DNA from: Pelagibius sp040217155
GTDB lineage: Bacteria; Pseudomonadota; Alphaproteobacteria; Kiloniellales; Kiloniellaceae
Length of the DNA: 64,000 bases
Assembly: GCA_040217155.1 (NCBI GenBank)
Contig: JAVJNS010000008.1
Location: 186,001 to 250,000, forward strand
Reading direction: 5' to 3'
Shown here: one piece after another, positions 25,310 through 34,765 of the stretch
Position numbering within the stretch: the first letter of the stretch is position 1
Layout of the letters: each line of letters starts with the position of its first letter
Notes under the pieces: generated by a model
What the model was told of the DNA's origin: nothing
The model's database searches: none
Seen by the model: the letters and a program-made list of their open reading frames with translations, nothing else
Made by a program: the position numbers and the translations under genes

Positions 25310-28051
25310 TCAACCCGGCTCGGATTGTCGATACAGCCAGGCCTTGCGGACCTCCATCACCACCAGCAATGACAGCGCGAGGCCGGCCACCAGCAGCCAC
25401 TCCAGCAGGCTGACCGGCCGCACCGCCAGAACATCGCTGAGCCCGGGCAGATACATGGCCGCCACATGGCTGCCTTGAGCGCCCAGAATGGCCAGGATAA
25501 GGAAGGGATTGGCGCCCAACGGCACGGCGAAGAGCGAACGCCGCTCGGAGCGGGCGTTGAGGGCGTGGACATTCTCGAACAGCACCATCAACAGCAGCAG
25601 CAGGTTGCGGGCACGCTCCTCCGGCAGGCCTAAATCCAGCATCACATAGTAGAATCCAAAGGCGCAGACGCCCATGTAGCCGCCGGCGGCGAGCACCTGG
25701 CCGATCATCCGGCGGTCGAACAGAGTTTCGCCGCGTGGCCGCGGCGGCCGCTCCAGCACGCCAGGCTCACCTCTCTCGAAGGCCAGGGCGACATCCTGGA
25801 TACCGTTGGTGACCAGGTTGAGCCAGAGCAGCTGGACCGCAAAGAGCGGCAGCGGCAGGCCGGCGACGATGGACAGCAGGAACAGCAGGATCTCGCCCAG
25901 GCCGGTGGCCACCAGCAGGTAGATCAACTTGCGCACGTTGTCGTAGGCGATCCGGCCTTCCTCGATGCCGGCGACGATGGAAGCGAAATTGTCATCCGTG
26001 AGGATGAGGTCGGCGGCGCCGCGCGCCACGTCGGTGCCGTCCTTGCCCATGGCCACACCGATATCGGCGGCGGCCAGCGCCGGGGCGTCGTTGACGCCGT
26101 CGCCGGTCACCGCGACCAGGTGCCCGGCGCGCTGCAGGCAGCGCACGATTTGCAGTTTCTGGGCCGGTTCAACCCGGGCGAAGACCTCCGCCTTGTTGAC
26201 CAGGTCCGCGAAGGCGGCGGGATCTCCGGCCGCCGCGGTCAGTTCCGGCCCACTCGCGACCCGGGGCTCGCCGCCGCCGATGCCGAGTTGGCGCGCGATG
26301 GCGCGGGCGGTTTCCGGATGGTCGCCGGTAATCATCACCACTTCGACCCCGGCGGAGCGGCAGCGCTCGACCGCCGCCGGCACCTCGGGACGGACCGGAT
26401 CCATGAGTCCGACGAGGCCGAGCAACCGCAAATAGCGCAGCGTGCCCGGCGAGCCCTTCCGCGCCGCCGCCTGGGAGACGACGCCGCTGGCCACGGCGAG
26501 CACCCGGTAGCCCTCGGCGGCCAGCGCCTCGCCAGTAGCCAGCGCGCGCGTCCGGTCAAGGCCGTCGCACATCGGCAGCAGCGCCTCGAGAGCGCCTTTG
26601 ACGTGCACCGTGACCCTTGGCCGCGAGGCCTCCGATTCCGCCGGGGCGTAGTCGGCGACGAAGGCCGCGCCGTAGCGTCGCTGCGGTTCGTAGGGAATAA
26701 GATTGATCTGCGGGTTGAGGCCCTTGGCCGCGCGGGAATCGACGCCCAGCTTGTGCGCCAGCACCAGGAAGGCGACGTCGACCGTGTCGCCGAGACGGGT
26801 CACCGAGTCCTCCTCGATCCGCAGCTCCGCCTCGTTGCACAGCGCGGCGCTGCGCGCCAGTTCGGCGAAGCCCGACCGCTCCTGCTTGGACGGCGCCCGG
26901 CCGGCGACGGTGATCCCGCCCTCGGGACGATAGCCCTGGCCCGCAACGTCGCCGGTCACCACCGGGCCGGCGTCGTCAAACAGCACCACCCGCGTGGCGG
27001 TCAGTTCATTACAGGTCAGCGTTCCGGTCTTGTCGCTGGCCACCAGGGTACAGGCGCCGAGGCCCTCCACCGCCGGCAAGGCGCGCACGATGACGTTGCG
27101 CCGCGCCATGCGCGAGGTGGCGATGGCCAGCACCACGGTGATGGCCACCGGGAGGCCTTCGGGAATAGCCGCGACGGCCAGGGCCACGGCGACCATGAAT
27201 ACGGTCAGCAGGGAAAGTCCCTGGGCCAGCTGCACCGCGGCCAGCACGCCGATGGCCACCAGGGTGGCGATACCGATGCGGCGGCTGAATTGCTCGAGCC
27301 GGGCAATCAGCGGCGGAAGCGCCTGGTCGGGCAGCGACAGGACGACGGCGATGCGGCCGATCTGGGTATCGGCGCCGGTCGCGGCCACGACCGCCTGGGC
27401 GCGGCCGGTGAGCACGGTGGTCCCGGCGAACAGCAGGTTGCGGCGCTCCGCCAATGGCGCCGCCTCGTGCAGCTTGGCCGCCGCGTCCTTGGTGACCGGC
27501 AGCGACTCGCCGGTCAGCAGCGATTCGTCGACCTGGAGCTCCTGCTCGCTGATCAGCCGCAGGTCGGCCGGCACCCGGGCGCCGGATTCCAGGCGCAGCA
27601 GATCGCCCGGCACCAGCTTTGCAGTATCGATCTGCACGGGGATCCCGTCGCGCAGCACCACAGCGGAGGACTGCAACATGCGATCGAGGGCCGCCGCGCT
27701 GCGTTCGGCCTTGCCTTCCTGAAGCCCGCCAATGACCGCGTTGATCTGCAGCACGATGAAGATGAAGAGCGCATCGCTCCATTCGCCGATCGCCAGCGAG
27801 ACGGTCGTCGCTGCCAGCAGCAAATAGACCAGCGGGCTCTTGAACTGGCGCAGGTAGACGACATAGGCGGGCGTGGTCCCGCGGCGTGGCAGCCGGTTCT
27901 CGCCGTAGCGCGCCAGACGCAGAGTCGCCTCCGCCGTTGTCAGGCCGCCGGAATCGCTTGCCAGGCGGCGCAGGGCCTCTTCCGGAGCGAGGGCATGCCA
28001 AGCGTCCTGTGTCTGGCGCTCCAGGACGTCGGAAGGGAAAGGGTCAGCCAT
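25310..28051 (-). CDS. P2-type cation-transporting ATPase
   Basis: A 913-residue P-type ATPase with an N-terminal cation-ATPase domain, the actuator motif LLTGESLPV, M4 motif AIPEGLPVAIT, phosphorylation site SDKTGTLTC and hinge VTGDGVNDAPAL. About ten membrane helices are apparent, and the C-terminal domain includes LLWLNLVTNGIQDVALAFERGEP. PEGLP in M4 and overall layout fit the P2 (Ca2+/H+/Na+-like) branch; the M6 residues differ from textbook Ca2+ pumps (Asn-Gln-Asp pattern), so the ion is not assigned. ATG 28051 is chosen over a longer frame from 28090. Confidence 0.9.
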   Translation of the reverse strand: MADPFPSDVLERQTQDAWHALAPEEALRRLASDSGGLTTAEATLRLARYGENRLPRRGTTPAYVVYLRQFKSPLVYLLLAATTVSLAIGEWSDALFIFIVLQINAVIGGLQEGKAERSAAALDRMLQSSAVVLRDGIPVQIDTAKLVPGDLLRLESGARVPADLRLISEQELQVDESLLTGESLPVTKDAAAKLHEAAPLAERRNLLFAGTTVLTGRAQAVVAATGADTQIGRIAVVLSLPDQALPPLIARLEQFSRRIGIATLVAIGVLAAVQLAQGLSLLTVFMVAVALAVAAIPEGLPVAITVVLAIATSRMARRNVIVRALPAVEGLGACTLVASDKTGTLTCNELTATRVVLFDDAGPVVTGDVAGQGYRPEGGITVAGRAPSKQERSGFAELARSAALCNEAELRIEEDSVTRLGDTVDVAFLVLAHKLGVDSRAAKGLNPQINLIPYEPQRRYGAAFVADYAPAESEASRPRVTVHVKGALEALLPMCDGLDRTRALATGEALAAEGYRVLAVASGVVSQAAARKGSPGTLRYLRLLGLVGLMDPVRPEVPAAVERCRSAGVEVVMITGDHPETARAIARQLGIGGGEPRVASGPELTAAAGDPAAFADLVNKAEVFARVEPAQKLQIVRCLQRAGHLVAVTGDGVNDAPALAAADIGVAMGKDGTDVARGAADLILTDDNFASIVAGIEEGRIAYDNVRKLIYLLVATGLGEILLFLLSIVAGLPLPLFAVQLLWLNLVTNGIQDVALAFERGEPGVLERPPRPRGETLFDRRMIGQVLAAGGYMGVCAFGFYYVMLDLGLPEERARNLLLLLMVLFENVHALNARSERRSLFAVPLGANPFLILAILGAQGSHVAAMYLPGLSDVLAVRPVSLLEWLLVAGLALSLLVVMEVRKAWLYRQSEPG

Positions 28052-28120
28052 GACGGAACAAAGTTTGCGCGGCGGGCAAAGGGCCTGCAAGCGACAGATC
28101 GGTCGCCGCCGTCCTCGCGG

Positions 28121-29521
28121 TCAGACGGTGAGAACCTTGCCCGGGTTCATGATGTTGTCGGGGTCGAGCGCCATTTTCATCTGCCGCATCACCGCCAGCG
28201 CTTCGCCGTGCTCGGCCTTCAGGAAGCGCATCTTGCCGGTCCCCACGCCGTGTTCGCCGGTGCAGGTGCCGCCCATGGCGATGGCGCGCATGACCATGCG
28301 GTCGTTGACGCCCTCGGCCTTGGCCATCTCCTCGGGGTCCTCGGGGTCGATGAGGAAGGTCAGGTGGAAGTTGCCGTCGCCGACATGGCCGACGATGGGG
28401 GCCAACACGCCGGTCTCGTCGATGTCCTGGCGGGTCTCGAGGATGCACTCGGCGAGTCGCGAGATCGGCACGCAGACATCGGTCGCCCAGCCCTGGGCGC
28501 CCGGCTTCAGGGCCAGGTTGGCGAAGTAGGCGTCGTGGCGCGCCTGCCACAGCTTGGTGCGGTCCTCCTGGCGGGTCGCCCACTCGAAATTGGCGCCGCC
28601 GTAGTCTGCCGCGATCTCGCCGACCAGCTCGGCCTGTTCCCTGGCCCAGGCCTCGGTGCCATGGAACTCAAAGAACAATGTCGGCTTGATTGGATAGTCG
28701 AGTTTGGAATAGTCGTTGATGGCCTTGACCTGCAGTTCGTCGAGCAGTTCGATGCGGGCCACCGGGATGCCTGACTGGATGGTCAGGATCACCGTATCGA
28801 CGGCGCCGGCCAGGGTATCGAAGGAACAGACCGCCGCGGTCACCGCCTCGGGAATGCCATAGAGCCGCAGCTGCACCTCGGTGATGACGCCCAGCGTGCC
28901 TTCCGAACCGACGAAAAGCCGCGTCAGGTCGTAGCCGGCGGAAGATTTGCGCGCCCGCCCGCCGGTGCGCACCACCCGCCCGTCGGCCAGCACCACCGTC
29001 AGGCCCATGACGTTCTCGCGCATGGTGCCGTAGCGCACGGCGTTGGTGCCCGAGGCCGAGGTCGCGGCCATGCCGCCCAGCGAGGCATCGGCGCCGGGAT
29101 CGATGGGAAAGAACAGGCCGGTATCGCGCAGGTAGGTGTTCAGCGTCTTGCGCGTCACCCCGGCCTGCACACGGCAGTCCAGGTCGGCCTCGTTGACCTG
29201 CAGGATCGCGGTCATCGCCGAGAGATCGATGCAGACGCCGCCCTGGCTCGCCTGCACCTGGCCCTCCAGCGAGGTGCCGGTGCCAAAGGCGATGACCGGG
29301 CGCTTGTGTTCGGCGCAGAGCTTGACGATGGCCGAGACCTCTTCGGTGGTCTCGGCGAAGGCCACCGCGTCCGGCGCCTCCATGGCGTGGTAGGAGGCAT
29401 CCTTGCCGTGGTGCTCGCGCACCGCCCGCGCGGTCGACAGCCGATCGCCGAGCAGCGCGCGCAGCGCCTCGATCAACGGGTCTTTGGGCTGGTTCGCGAG
29501 ATCCTGCGCGGGTTCGGCCAT
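28121..29521 (-). CDS. FAD-linked 2-hydroxyacid oxidase/dehydrogenase (GlcD/DLD type)
   Basis: A 466-residue flavoprotein. The PCMH FAD-binding half has PVIAFGTGTSLEGQV, PIDPGADASLGGMAATSASGTNAVRYGTM (split over the pyrophosphate-binding loop) and FVGSEGTLGVITE. The FAD-oxidase C-terminal half has VGHVGDGNFH with metal- or substrate-binding histidine, and GEHGVGTGKM. Family members oxidise D-lactate, glycolate, D-2-hydroxyglutarate or similar acids. It starts 95 bp after the TRAP large permease on the same strand and may be the last gene of that operon, suggesting a hydroxyacid among the imported compounds. Confidence 0.88.
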   Translation of the reverse strand: MAEPAQDLANQPKDPLIEALRALLGDRLSTARAVREHHGKDASYHAMEAPDAVAFAETTEEVSAIVKLCAEHKRPVIAFGTGTSLEGQVQASQGGVCIDLSAMTAILQVNEADLDCRVQAGVTRKTLNTYLRDTGLFFPIDPGADASLGGMAATSASGTNAVRYGTMRENVMGLTVVLADGRVVRTGGRARKSSAGYDLTRLFVGSEGTLGVITEVQLRLYGIPEAVTAAVCSFDTLAGAVDTVILTIQSGIPVARIELLDELQVKAINDYSKLDYPIKPTLFFEFHGTEAWAREQAELVGEIAADYGGANFEWATRQEDRTKLWQARHDAYFANLALKPGAQGWATDVCVPISRLAECILETRQDIDETGVLAPIVGHVGDGNFHLTFLIDPEDPEEMAKAEGVNDRMVMRAIAMGGTCTGEHGVGTGKMRFLKAEHGEALAVMRQMKMALDPDNIMNPGKVLTV

Positions 29522-29616
29522 GTCCGTCCTTCCTTGATTGACCCGGCACTATAGCAGAGCCGGCCGCCAGGCATGCAATGCCCGCAAAATCCATAAATTT
29601 GCTGGGGTTTGAGGCC

Positions 29617-30927
29617 CTAGGAAGGACTGGCGCGCATCTGGGCCGGCAGCCAGGTGGCGATTTCGGGGAAGGCGACCACCAGCACCACGGCCAGCACCAT
29701 GATGGCGAACATCGGCAGCGCCGCCTTGGCGATGAAAGGGATCTCGTGGTGGGTCATGCCCTGCAGCACGAAGAGGTTGAAGCCCACCGGCGGGGTGATC
29801 TGCGCCATCTCCACGACGATCACCAGGAAGATGCCGAACCACAGCATGTCGAAGCCGGCCTGGCGCACCATGGGCTCGACCACCGCCATGGTCAGCACCA
29901 CCGCGGAGATGCCGTCGAGGAAACAACCGAGGATGACGTAGAAAACCGTCAGCGCGACGATCAGCGCCAGGGGTGTCAGTTCCAGCGCGCCGATCCAGGC
30001 GGCCAGATCGCGCGGCAGGCCGGTGAAACCCATGGCCAGGGTGAGGAACTTGGCGCCGGCCAGAATCAGCGCGATCATGCAGGAAGTGCGGGTCGCGCCC
30101 ATCAGGCTGTCGACGAAGGAGTCCTTGGTCAGGGAGCCCTGCAACAGAGACAGCACCAGCGCGCCGACCACGCCCAGCACGGCCGCTTCGGTGGCCGTGG
30201 CGATGCCGGCGTAGATCGACCCCAGCACCGCCAGGATCAGCAGGATCACCGGCAGCAGCGAGAAGGAATCGCGAAACTTCTGCACGAAACTGGTGGCGGG
30301 ATCGCGCGGCGGCATGCCCTCAGGCTTCAGCAAGGCGCGCAGGAAGATATACCCCATGAACAGCAGCGCCAGCATGATGCCGGGGAACACCCCGGCCATG
30401 AAAAGACCAGCGATCGACTCGTTCACCGTCACGCCGTAGACGATGAGGATGATCGACGGTGGAATCAGCAGGCCGAGGGTGCCGGCGCCGGCCAGGGTGC
30501 CGATGATCATCTGCTCCGGATAGCCCCGGCGGCGCAGTTCGGGGATCGACATCTTGCCGACCGTGGCGACGGTGGCGGCGGAGGAGCCGGAGATCGCGGC
30601 AAAGAGCGCGCAGCCGGCGACGTTCACGTGCAACAGGCGGCCCGGCAGGCCGCCGAGCCAGGGCGACAGGCCCTTGAAAAGGTCTTCGGACAGCCGCGTT
30701 CGAAACAGGATCTCGCCCATCCAGATGAACAGCGGCAGGGCGGTCAGCGTCCAGGAGGAAGCAGCGCTCCAGATCGTCGTCGCCATGGCGTCGCCCGAGG
30801 GGCGGCTGGTGAACAGCTCCATGCCGACCAGGGCGACGCCGAGCAGCGACAGGCCGACCCACACGCCGCTGCCCAGCAGAAAGAACAGCACGGCGAGAAA
30901 GACCAGGGTGAGGAGCAGGTTTTCCAT
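29617..30927 (-). CDS. dctM: TRAP transporter large permease (DctM type)
   Basis: A 436-residue membrane protein with about 12 hydrophobic segments and the family stretches FIWMGEILFRTRLSEDLFKGLSPWLGGLPGRLL (near 75-110), GSSAATVATVGKMSIPELRRRGY, and IPPSIILIVYGV. It is the ion-coupled permease of a tripartite ATP-independent periplasmic transporter. ATG 30927 is chosen; a longer in-frame extension would overlap the small-permease gene. The gene follows dctQ by 23 bp. Confidence 0.92.
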   Translation of the reverse strand: MENLLLTLVFLAVLFFLLGSGVWVGLSLLGVALVGMELFTSRPSGDAMATTIWSAASSWTLTALPLFIWMGEILFRTRLSEDLFKGLSPWLGGLPGRLLHVNVAGCALFAAISGSSAATVATVGKMSIPELRRRGYPEQMIIGTLAGAGTLGLLIPPSIILIVYGVTVNESIAGLFMAGVFPGIMLALLFMGYIFLRALLKPEGMPPRDPATSFVQKFRDSFSLLPVILLILAVLGSIYAGIATATEAAVLGVVGALVLSLLQGSLTKDSFVDSLMGATRTSCMIALILAGAKFLTLAMGFTGLPRDLAAWIGALELTPLALIVALTVFYVILGCFLDGISAVVLTMAVVEPMVRQAGFDMLWFGIFLVIVVEMAQITPPVGFNLFVLQGMTHHEIPFIAKAALPMFAIMVLAVVLVVAFPEIATWLPAQMRASPS

Positions 30928-30950
30928 GATTTGTCTCTGGCGGGCCGGGC

Positions 30951-31466
30951 CTAGTGACCGGGGGTGTCTTCGGGCGCGGTCTTCTTCGATGCGATCGGCG
31001 CGCCCAGCGCCACCGAAATCAAGCGGTCGGCCAGCGCCAGGGCCAGCAGCACGGCGCCCAGCGCCATGCCGATCTGCGGAATCCACAAGGGCGTGGCGTC
31101 GGCGCCCTCGCTGACGTCGCCGAGCAGGTGCGAAACCCGCACCATCTTCACCGAATACCAGGCGAGATAGCCGGCGAGGAAGGCGCCGACGGCGAGGCAC
31201 CAGAGCTCCGCCGCGCGGCGGCGCGGGCCGGTGAACCGCTCGATGAAGAGGGAAACGCGGATATGCCCGCCCTGGCCGAAGGTGTAGGCCAGCGCCAGGA
31301 AGGACGAGGTCGCCATGGCATAACCGGCGTAGACCGTCAGCCCCGGCACATAGAGGCCGAGCAGGCGGGTGATAATGGAGAGCAACACCAGCACCGCGAT
31401 GGCGACGAGGCCGAGGCCGCCCAGCACGCCGGCGGTCAGGTAGAGCCGGTCGAGCGCCTTACGCAT
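30951..31466 (-). CDS. dctQ: TRAP transporter small permease (DctQ type)
   Basis: A 171-residue protein with four predicted membrane helices and the DctQ signature region YAGYAMATSSFLALAYTFGQGGHIRVSLFIERF (about 46-78). It stabilises the large permease. It lies between the substrate-binding protein (80 bp upstream) and dctM (23 bp downstream) on one strand. Confidence 0.9.
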   Translation of the reverse strand: MRKALDRLYLTAGVLGGLGLVAIAVLVLLSIITRLLGLYVPGLTVYAGYAMATSSFLALAYTFGQGGHIRVSLFIERFTGPRRRAAELWCLAVGAFLAGYLAWYSVKMVRVSHLLGDVSEGADATPLWIPQIGMALGAVLLALALADRLISVALGAPIASKKTAPEDTPGH

Positions 31467-31546
31467 CCGCGATCCCCCTCGATCGATGCGTTGACTGGAA
31501 AGGCGACGGCCGGGGTTTTTCCGCCGGCCGCCGCCCCGCCTGCTTG

Positions 31547-32533
31547 TTACATCGCCTTGTAGGCGTCGATGACGGCCTTGCCGTCGGCGCCGGCCTTCTC
31601 AAGCCATTCCTTGGTCATGGTGGCGCCGATTTCCTCGAAGTCGGACTTCAGCTTGTCGCTCGGCGCCTCGACCACCATGCCGTTGGCGGCCAGCTGTTCC
31701 TTGTACCAGTCGGAAAGCTCGCGGGCCTTGTCCCAGCCGGCCTGCTCGGCCTTGGCCGCGGCATCCAGGACGATCTTCTGCAGCTTGGCGTCGAGCCCGT
31801 CCCAGGCCGCCTTGTTGACGATGACCATGTTCTTGGGCAGCCAGGCCTGGACGTCGTACCAGTACTTCACGTGCTCCCAGATCTTGCGGTCATAGCCGGT
31901 CGAGCCGGAGGAGATCATCGAATCGGCGACACCGGTGGCGAAAGCCTGGGACAGTTCCGCCGCCTCGATCTTGGTCGGCACCGCGCCCATCAGCTCGGCC
32001 AGGCGCGAGGTCGCCGCGTTGTAGGCGCGGAACTTGGTGCCCTTCATATCGGCAGCCGAAGCCACCGCGGTCTTGTTGTAGAGCCCCTGCGGCGGCCAGG
32101 GCACGGCATAGAGCAGCACCAGGCCGGCGTCGCCGAGGGTCTTCTCGAGCTGCGGCTTGGACGCCTTGTAGAGTTTCCAGGAATCGTCGAAGGAGGTCGC
32201 CAGGAACGGCAGGGCATCGATTTCGAAGAGCGGATCCTCATTGCCCAGGGCCGAGATCAGGCGCTCGCCGATCGGCGCCTGGCCGGTACGCACGGCGCGG
32301 TAGATCTCCCCGCCGCCAAACAGCGAGCCGCCGGGATGGGCGACGATCTCGAGCTCGCCGCCGGAGGCCTTGGTGACCTCTTCGGCGAACTTGGCGGCGT
32401 TTTCGGAATGGTAGTTGCTGGCGGCATAGGCCAGCGGCATATCCCACTTCTCCGCGGCCAGCGCGGCGCCGGACACGAGGCCCAGCGCGACAACCGCTGC
32501 GATCCCACCGAGGGGCTTCACGATAGTCTTCAT
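31547..32533 (-). CDS. dctP: TRAP transporter substrate-binding protein (DctP type)
   Basis: A 328-residue periplasmic binding protein. The Sec signal peptide is MKTIVKPLGGIAAVVALGLV with cleavage near AALAAEKW. The mature part has DctP features: a helix start YHSENAAKFAEEV, GGGEIYRAVRTGQAPIGERLIS, and GTKFRAYNAATSRLAELMGAVPTKIEAAEL, containing the arginine that binds substrate carboxylates. It suggests a carboxylated ligand. ATG 32533 is preceded by GGGAG. About 170 bp upstream is the palindrome shared with the oxoprolinase gene. Confidence 0.92.
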   Translation of the reverse strand: MKTIVKPLGGIAAVVALGLVSGAALAAEKWDMPLAYAASNYHSENAAKFAEEVTKASGGELEIVAHPGGSLFGGGEIYRAVRTGQAPIGERLISALGNEDPLFEIDALPFLATSFDDSWKLYKASKPQLEKTLGDAGLVLLYAVPWPPQGLYNKTAVASAADMKGTKFRAYNAATSRLAELMGAVPTKIEAAELSQAFATGVADSMISSGSTGYDRKIWEHVKYWYDVQAWLPKNMVIVNKAAWDGLDAKLQKIVLDAAAKAEQAGWDKARELSDWYKEQLAANGMVVEAPSDKLKSDFEEIGATMTKEWLEKAGADGKAVIDAYKAM

Positions 32534-32697
32534 CCTGTCATCTCCCTGTTTGGCCTGTTGCGGGACTTTCATGCCCGCTGAAGTTTCCCTGCTGGATTTG
32601 TTGGGCCGGACCCTGCCTTCAGGCGCCGCAAGACAGCACCCTGTCGAGGGCTGACTTTAGACGGCGGTCCGCCGGGCAGGCAACCGACGACACATAA

Positions 32698-32726
32698 TGA
32701 TATTTTATCGATAAATTATCAACGTT
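32698..32726 (-). promoter_or_regulatory. Operator/promoter of the TRAP operon (shared palindrome, copy 1)
   Basis: The region 32698-32721 reads TGATA-T-TTTATCGATAAA-T-TATCA, a 24-bp dyad with 22 symmetric positions. On the minus strand the promoter boxes TTGATA and CATTAT (17-bp spacing) flank the TTTATCGATAAA core, the usual place for a repressor site. The 25 bases 32702-32726 match 42714-42738 at 24 positions. Confidence 0.65.
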
Positions 32727-32733
32727 TTATTTC

Positions 32734-33426
32734 TTACGCCGACGGCGCGCGGAGCCGGGTCGCCAGCTGGGTCACCAGATCGTGCACCGGCAGGCCGAGG
32801 TCGGCGGCCAGCGCGGCGCGGTAAGGCGGCAGGTTGGTGCACTCCAGCACCACGGCGCCAAGGTCCGGGGCTTGGGCTTTCAGGGCGCGCCCGGCGGCCA
32901 ACGCGTCGGCCTCCGCCGCCGCCATATCGAGGTGCGGCAGGTCCTGAGCGATCACCCGGTGGAGCTCGTCGCCGCCGTCCAGGCCGGAGACCGGCGTGTC
33001 GGCGGGCGCGCCCGCCGCCGCCAGATGCGCCGCCGTGAGACGTGTTGCATCGAAAGTGATGACCCCCACCCGTTTGCCCGACGGCAGGCCGGCCCGGAGG
33101 TCCGGGATCTGCAGCAGGCTGGAAGTTACCACCGGCACCGGCAGCGCCTGCTGCAGGGCCGCCTGTGCCGTCACCAGGAAACCGCAGGAAGTGGTGATCA
33201 GCGTCGCGCCTTCGGCCACCAGTTCCCGTCCCGCGGCGATGAAAGCCTCGACCAGCGCTTGCGGCAGGGCCGCGCCGGTCACAACGGCGGCAACCGAAGC
33301 CGGCTCTACCACCTTGTAGAGAGTGGCGCAGCGCCAAGTGGCGGGATTGCCGACGTCGCCCGGCGGGCGCGGAAAGGCCGTCTTCAGCATCAGGATGCCG
33401 AGGGTCGGCACGACTGTCGTTTTCAT
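32734..33426 (-). CDS. Aspartate/glutamate (hydantoin) racemase-family protein
   Basis: A 230-residue protein with two conserved catalytic-type cysteines, Cys81 in LITTSCGFLV and Cys196 in VVLECTNLPPY, and GKRVGVITFDA between them, as in the cofactor-independent Asp/Glu/hydantoin racemase superfamily. The exact substrate is unknown. ATG 33426 is used; the upstream extension overlaps the MFS gene's upstream region. It precedes dctP on the same strand, with the operator in the 200-bp gap. Proximity to a 5-oxoprolinase hints at stereoisomer handling of an amino acid or lactam (inference). Confidence 0.8.
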   Translation of the reverse strand: MKTTVVPTLGILMLKTAFPRPPGDVGNPATWRCATLYKVVEPASVAAVVTGAALPQALVEAFIAAGRELVAEGATLITTSCGFLVTAQAALQQALPVPVVTSSLLQIPDLRAGLPSGKRVGVITFDATRLTAAHLAAAGAPADTPVSGLDGGDELHRVIAQDLPHLDMAAAEADALAAGRALKAQAPDLGAVVLECTNLPPYRAALAADLGLPVHDLVTQLATRLRAPSA

Positions 33427-33563
33427 CGCCCATCCTAGCGCTAAAGGCACCGGAGACGTAGTCCCGCTTCTTAAGAAACTTGGCAGCACGCACTTCGCGG
33501 CGCATAGCCGCCCCGCGCCTTTCGGATACCCGTGGCGGGGCGTTCCGTGGCATGTTCCGCGCC

Positions 33564-34763
33564 ATGAAAGAGTTGTTGCAGGAACGCCCCTCCGAAGACA
33601 GAGCGACCGATTGGGCCAGCGTCACCGCGCTGATCACCTGTATCGGGGTGTTCGGCCTGGCCCTGGGCCTGACCTATCCGCTGCTGTCGCTGATGATGGC
33701 CGAGCGCGGCTTCAGCGACTTCATGATCGGGTTCAACGGCGCCACGACCTGCATCGGCGTGATCCTGGCCGTGTTCTGCCTGCCGCGCCTGCTGGCGAGC
33801 TTCGGCGCCTTCGCCGTGGTGGTGCTGGGCCTCGCAGGTGCGGCGGCGTTTCTGCTCGCCCTGCCCTTCACCGATCCGCTGATCGCCTGGCCGGCGCTGC
33901 GCATCGCGCTGGGCTTCTGCCTCAACGCCATCTTCGTGGTCTCGGAGGCCTGGCTGAACGCGGTGACGGCCGAGCGCATCCGCGGCCGCGTCATCGGCGT
34001 CTACGCCACGGTGATGGCCGCGGGCTTCGCCATCGGGCCGCTGCTGCTGGTGGCGCTGGGCGGCGCCGGCCTCATGCCCTTCATCATCACCGCGGCGATC
34101 ATCGCCGCCTCGATCCTGGTCATCCTGCCGCTCAGAAAGCGCAGCGCCGCCGAGCTCGGCGGCATGGAACTGGCCGGCGTGGCGCGCTTCCTCAAGGTCG
34201 CGCCGCTGCTCGCCGGCGTGGTGCTGATCTTCGCCTTCTTCGACGCCGCGGTGATGACCCTGATCCCGGTCTACATGCTGCGCTCGGGCTTTTCCGCAGC
34301 CATCGGTTCGGCGGCACTCTCGGCGATGCTGGTCGGCATGGTGCTGGCGCAGTTTCCGGTCGGCTGGCTGCTCGACCGCTTGCGCCGGAGTACGGTGATC
34401 GCCGGCTGCGCCCTGGCCGCCGCCGCGACCTCGGCCCTGCTGCCCTGGTCGCTGGACACTCCGCTGGCGCTGTGGCCGCTGCTGGTGCTGCTCGGCGGGG
34501 TTTCCTTCGCGCTCTACACCGGCGCCCTCACGGTGCTGGGCGAACACTTCCGCGGCGGCCTGCTGCTGGCCGGCAGCGCCTGCTTTGCGCTCGCCTACGG
34601 CATCGGCGGCACCCTGGGGCCGCTGGCCGGCGGCGCGGTGCTGCAGGGCTTCGGCGCCGACGCCATGCCGCTGCTCTTCGCGGTGGTGTTCCTGGGTCTC
34701 ACCTTGCTCATAGCCAGCCTGCCGCTGGCGCGGCAGGCACAGGCGCCGGGCCTTGGTGAATAG
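33564..34763 (+). CDS. MFS transporter
   Basis: A 399-residue major-facilitator protein with about 12 membrane helices. Helix 1 is VTALITCIGVFGLALGLTYPLL, and the A-like loop motif is AERGFSDFMIGFNGA. RIRGRVIGVYATVMAAGFAIGPLLL occurs near the end of the N-half, and GWLLDRLRRS is the equivalent loop in the C-half. The overall look is of the YcaD/drug- or metabolite-efflux type; no substrate is assigned. ATG 33564 or 33552 may be the start; neither has a good ribosome site. It is convergent with the PhyH gene, three bases apart. Confidence 0.85.
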   Translation: MKELLQERPSEDRATDWASVTALITCIGVFGLALGLTYPLLSLMMAERGFSDFMIGFNGATTCIGVILAVFCLPRLLASFGAFAVVVLGLAGAAAFLLALPFTDPLIAWPALRIALGFCLNAIFVVSEAWLNAVTAERIRGRVIGVYATVMAAGFAIGPLLLVALGGAGLMPFIITAAIIAASILVILPLRKRSAAELGGMELAGVARFLKVAPLLAGVVLIFAFFDAAVMTLIPVYMLRSGFSAAIGSAALSAMLVGMVLAQFPVGWLLDRLRRSTVIAGCALAAAATSALLPWSLDTPLALWPLLVLLGGVSFALYTGALTVLGEHFRGGLLLAGSACFALAYGIGGTLGPLAGGAVLQGFGADAMPLLFAVVFLGLTLLIASLPLARQAQAPGLGE

Positions 34764-34765
34764 GC

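Noticed and set aside
26120..28774. 884-codon plus-strand open frame
   Set aside because: Runs antisense across the P-type ATPase and into the FAD oxidase gene; compositionally biased, no domain.
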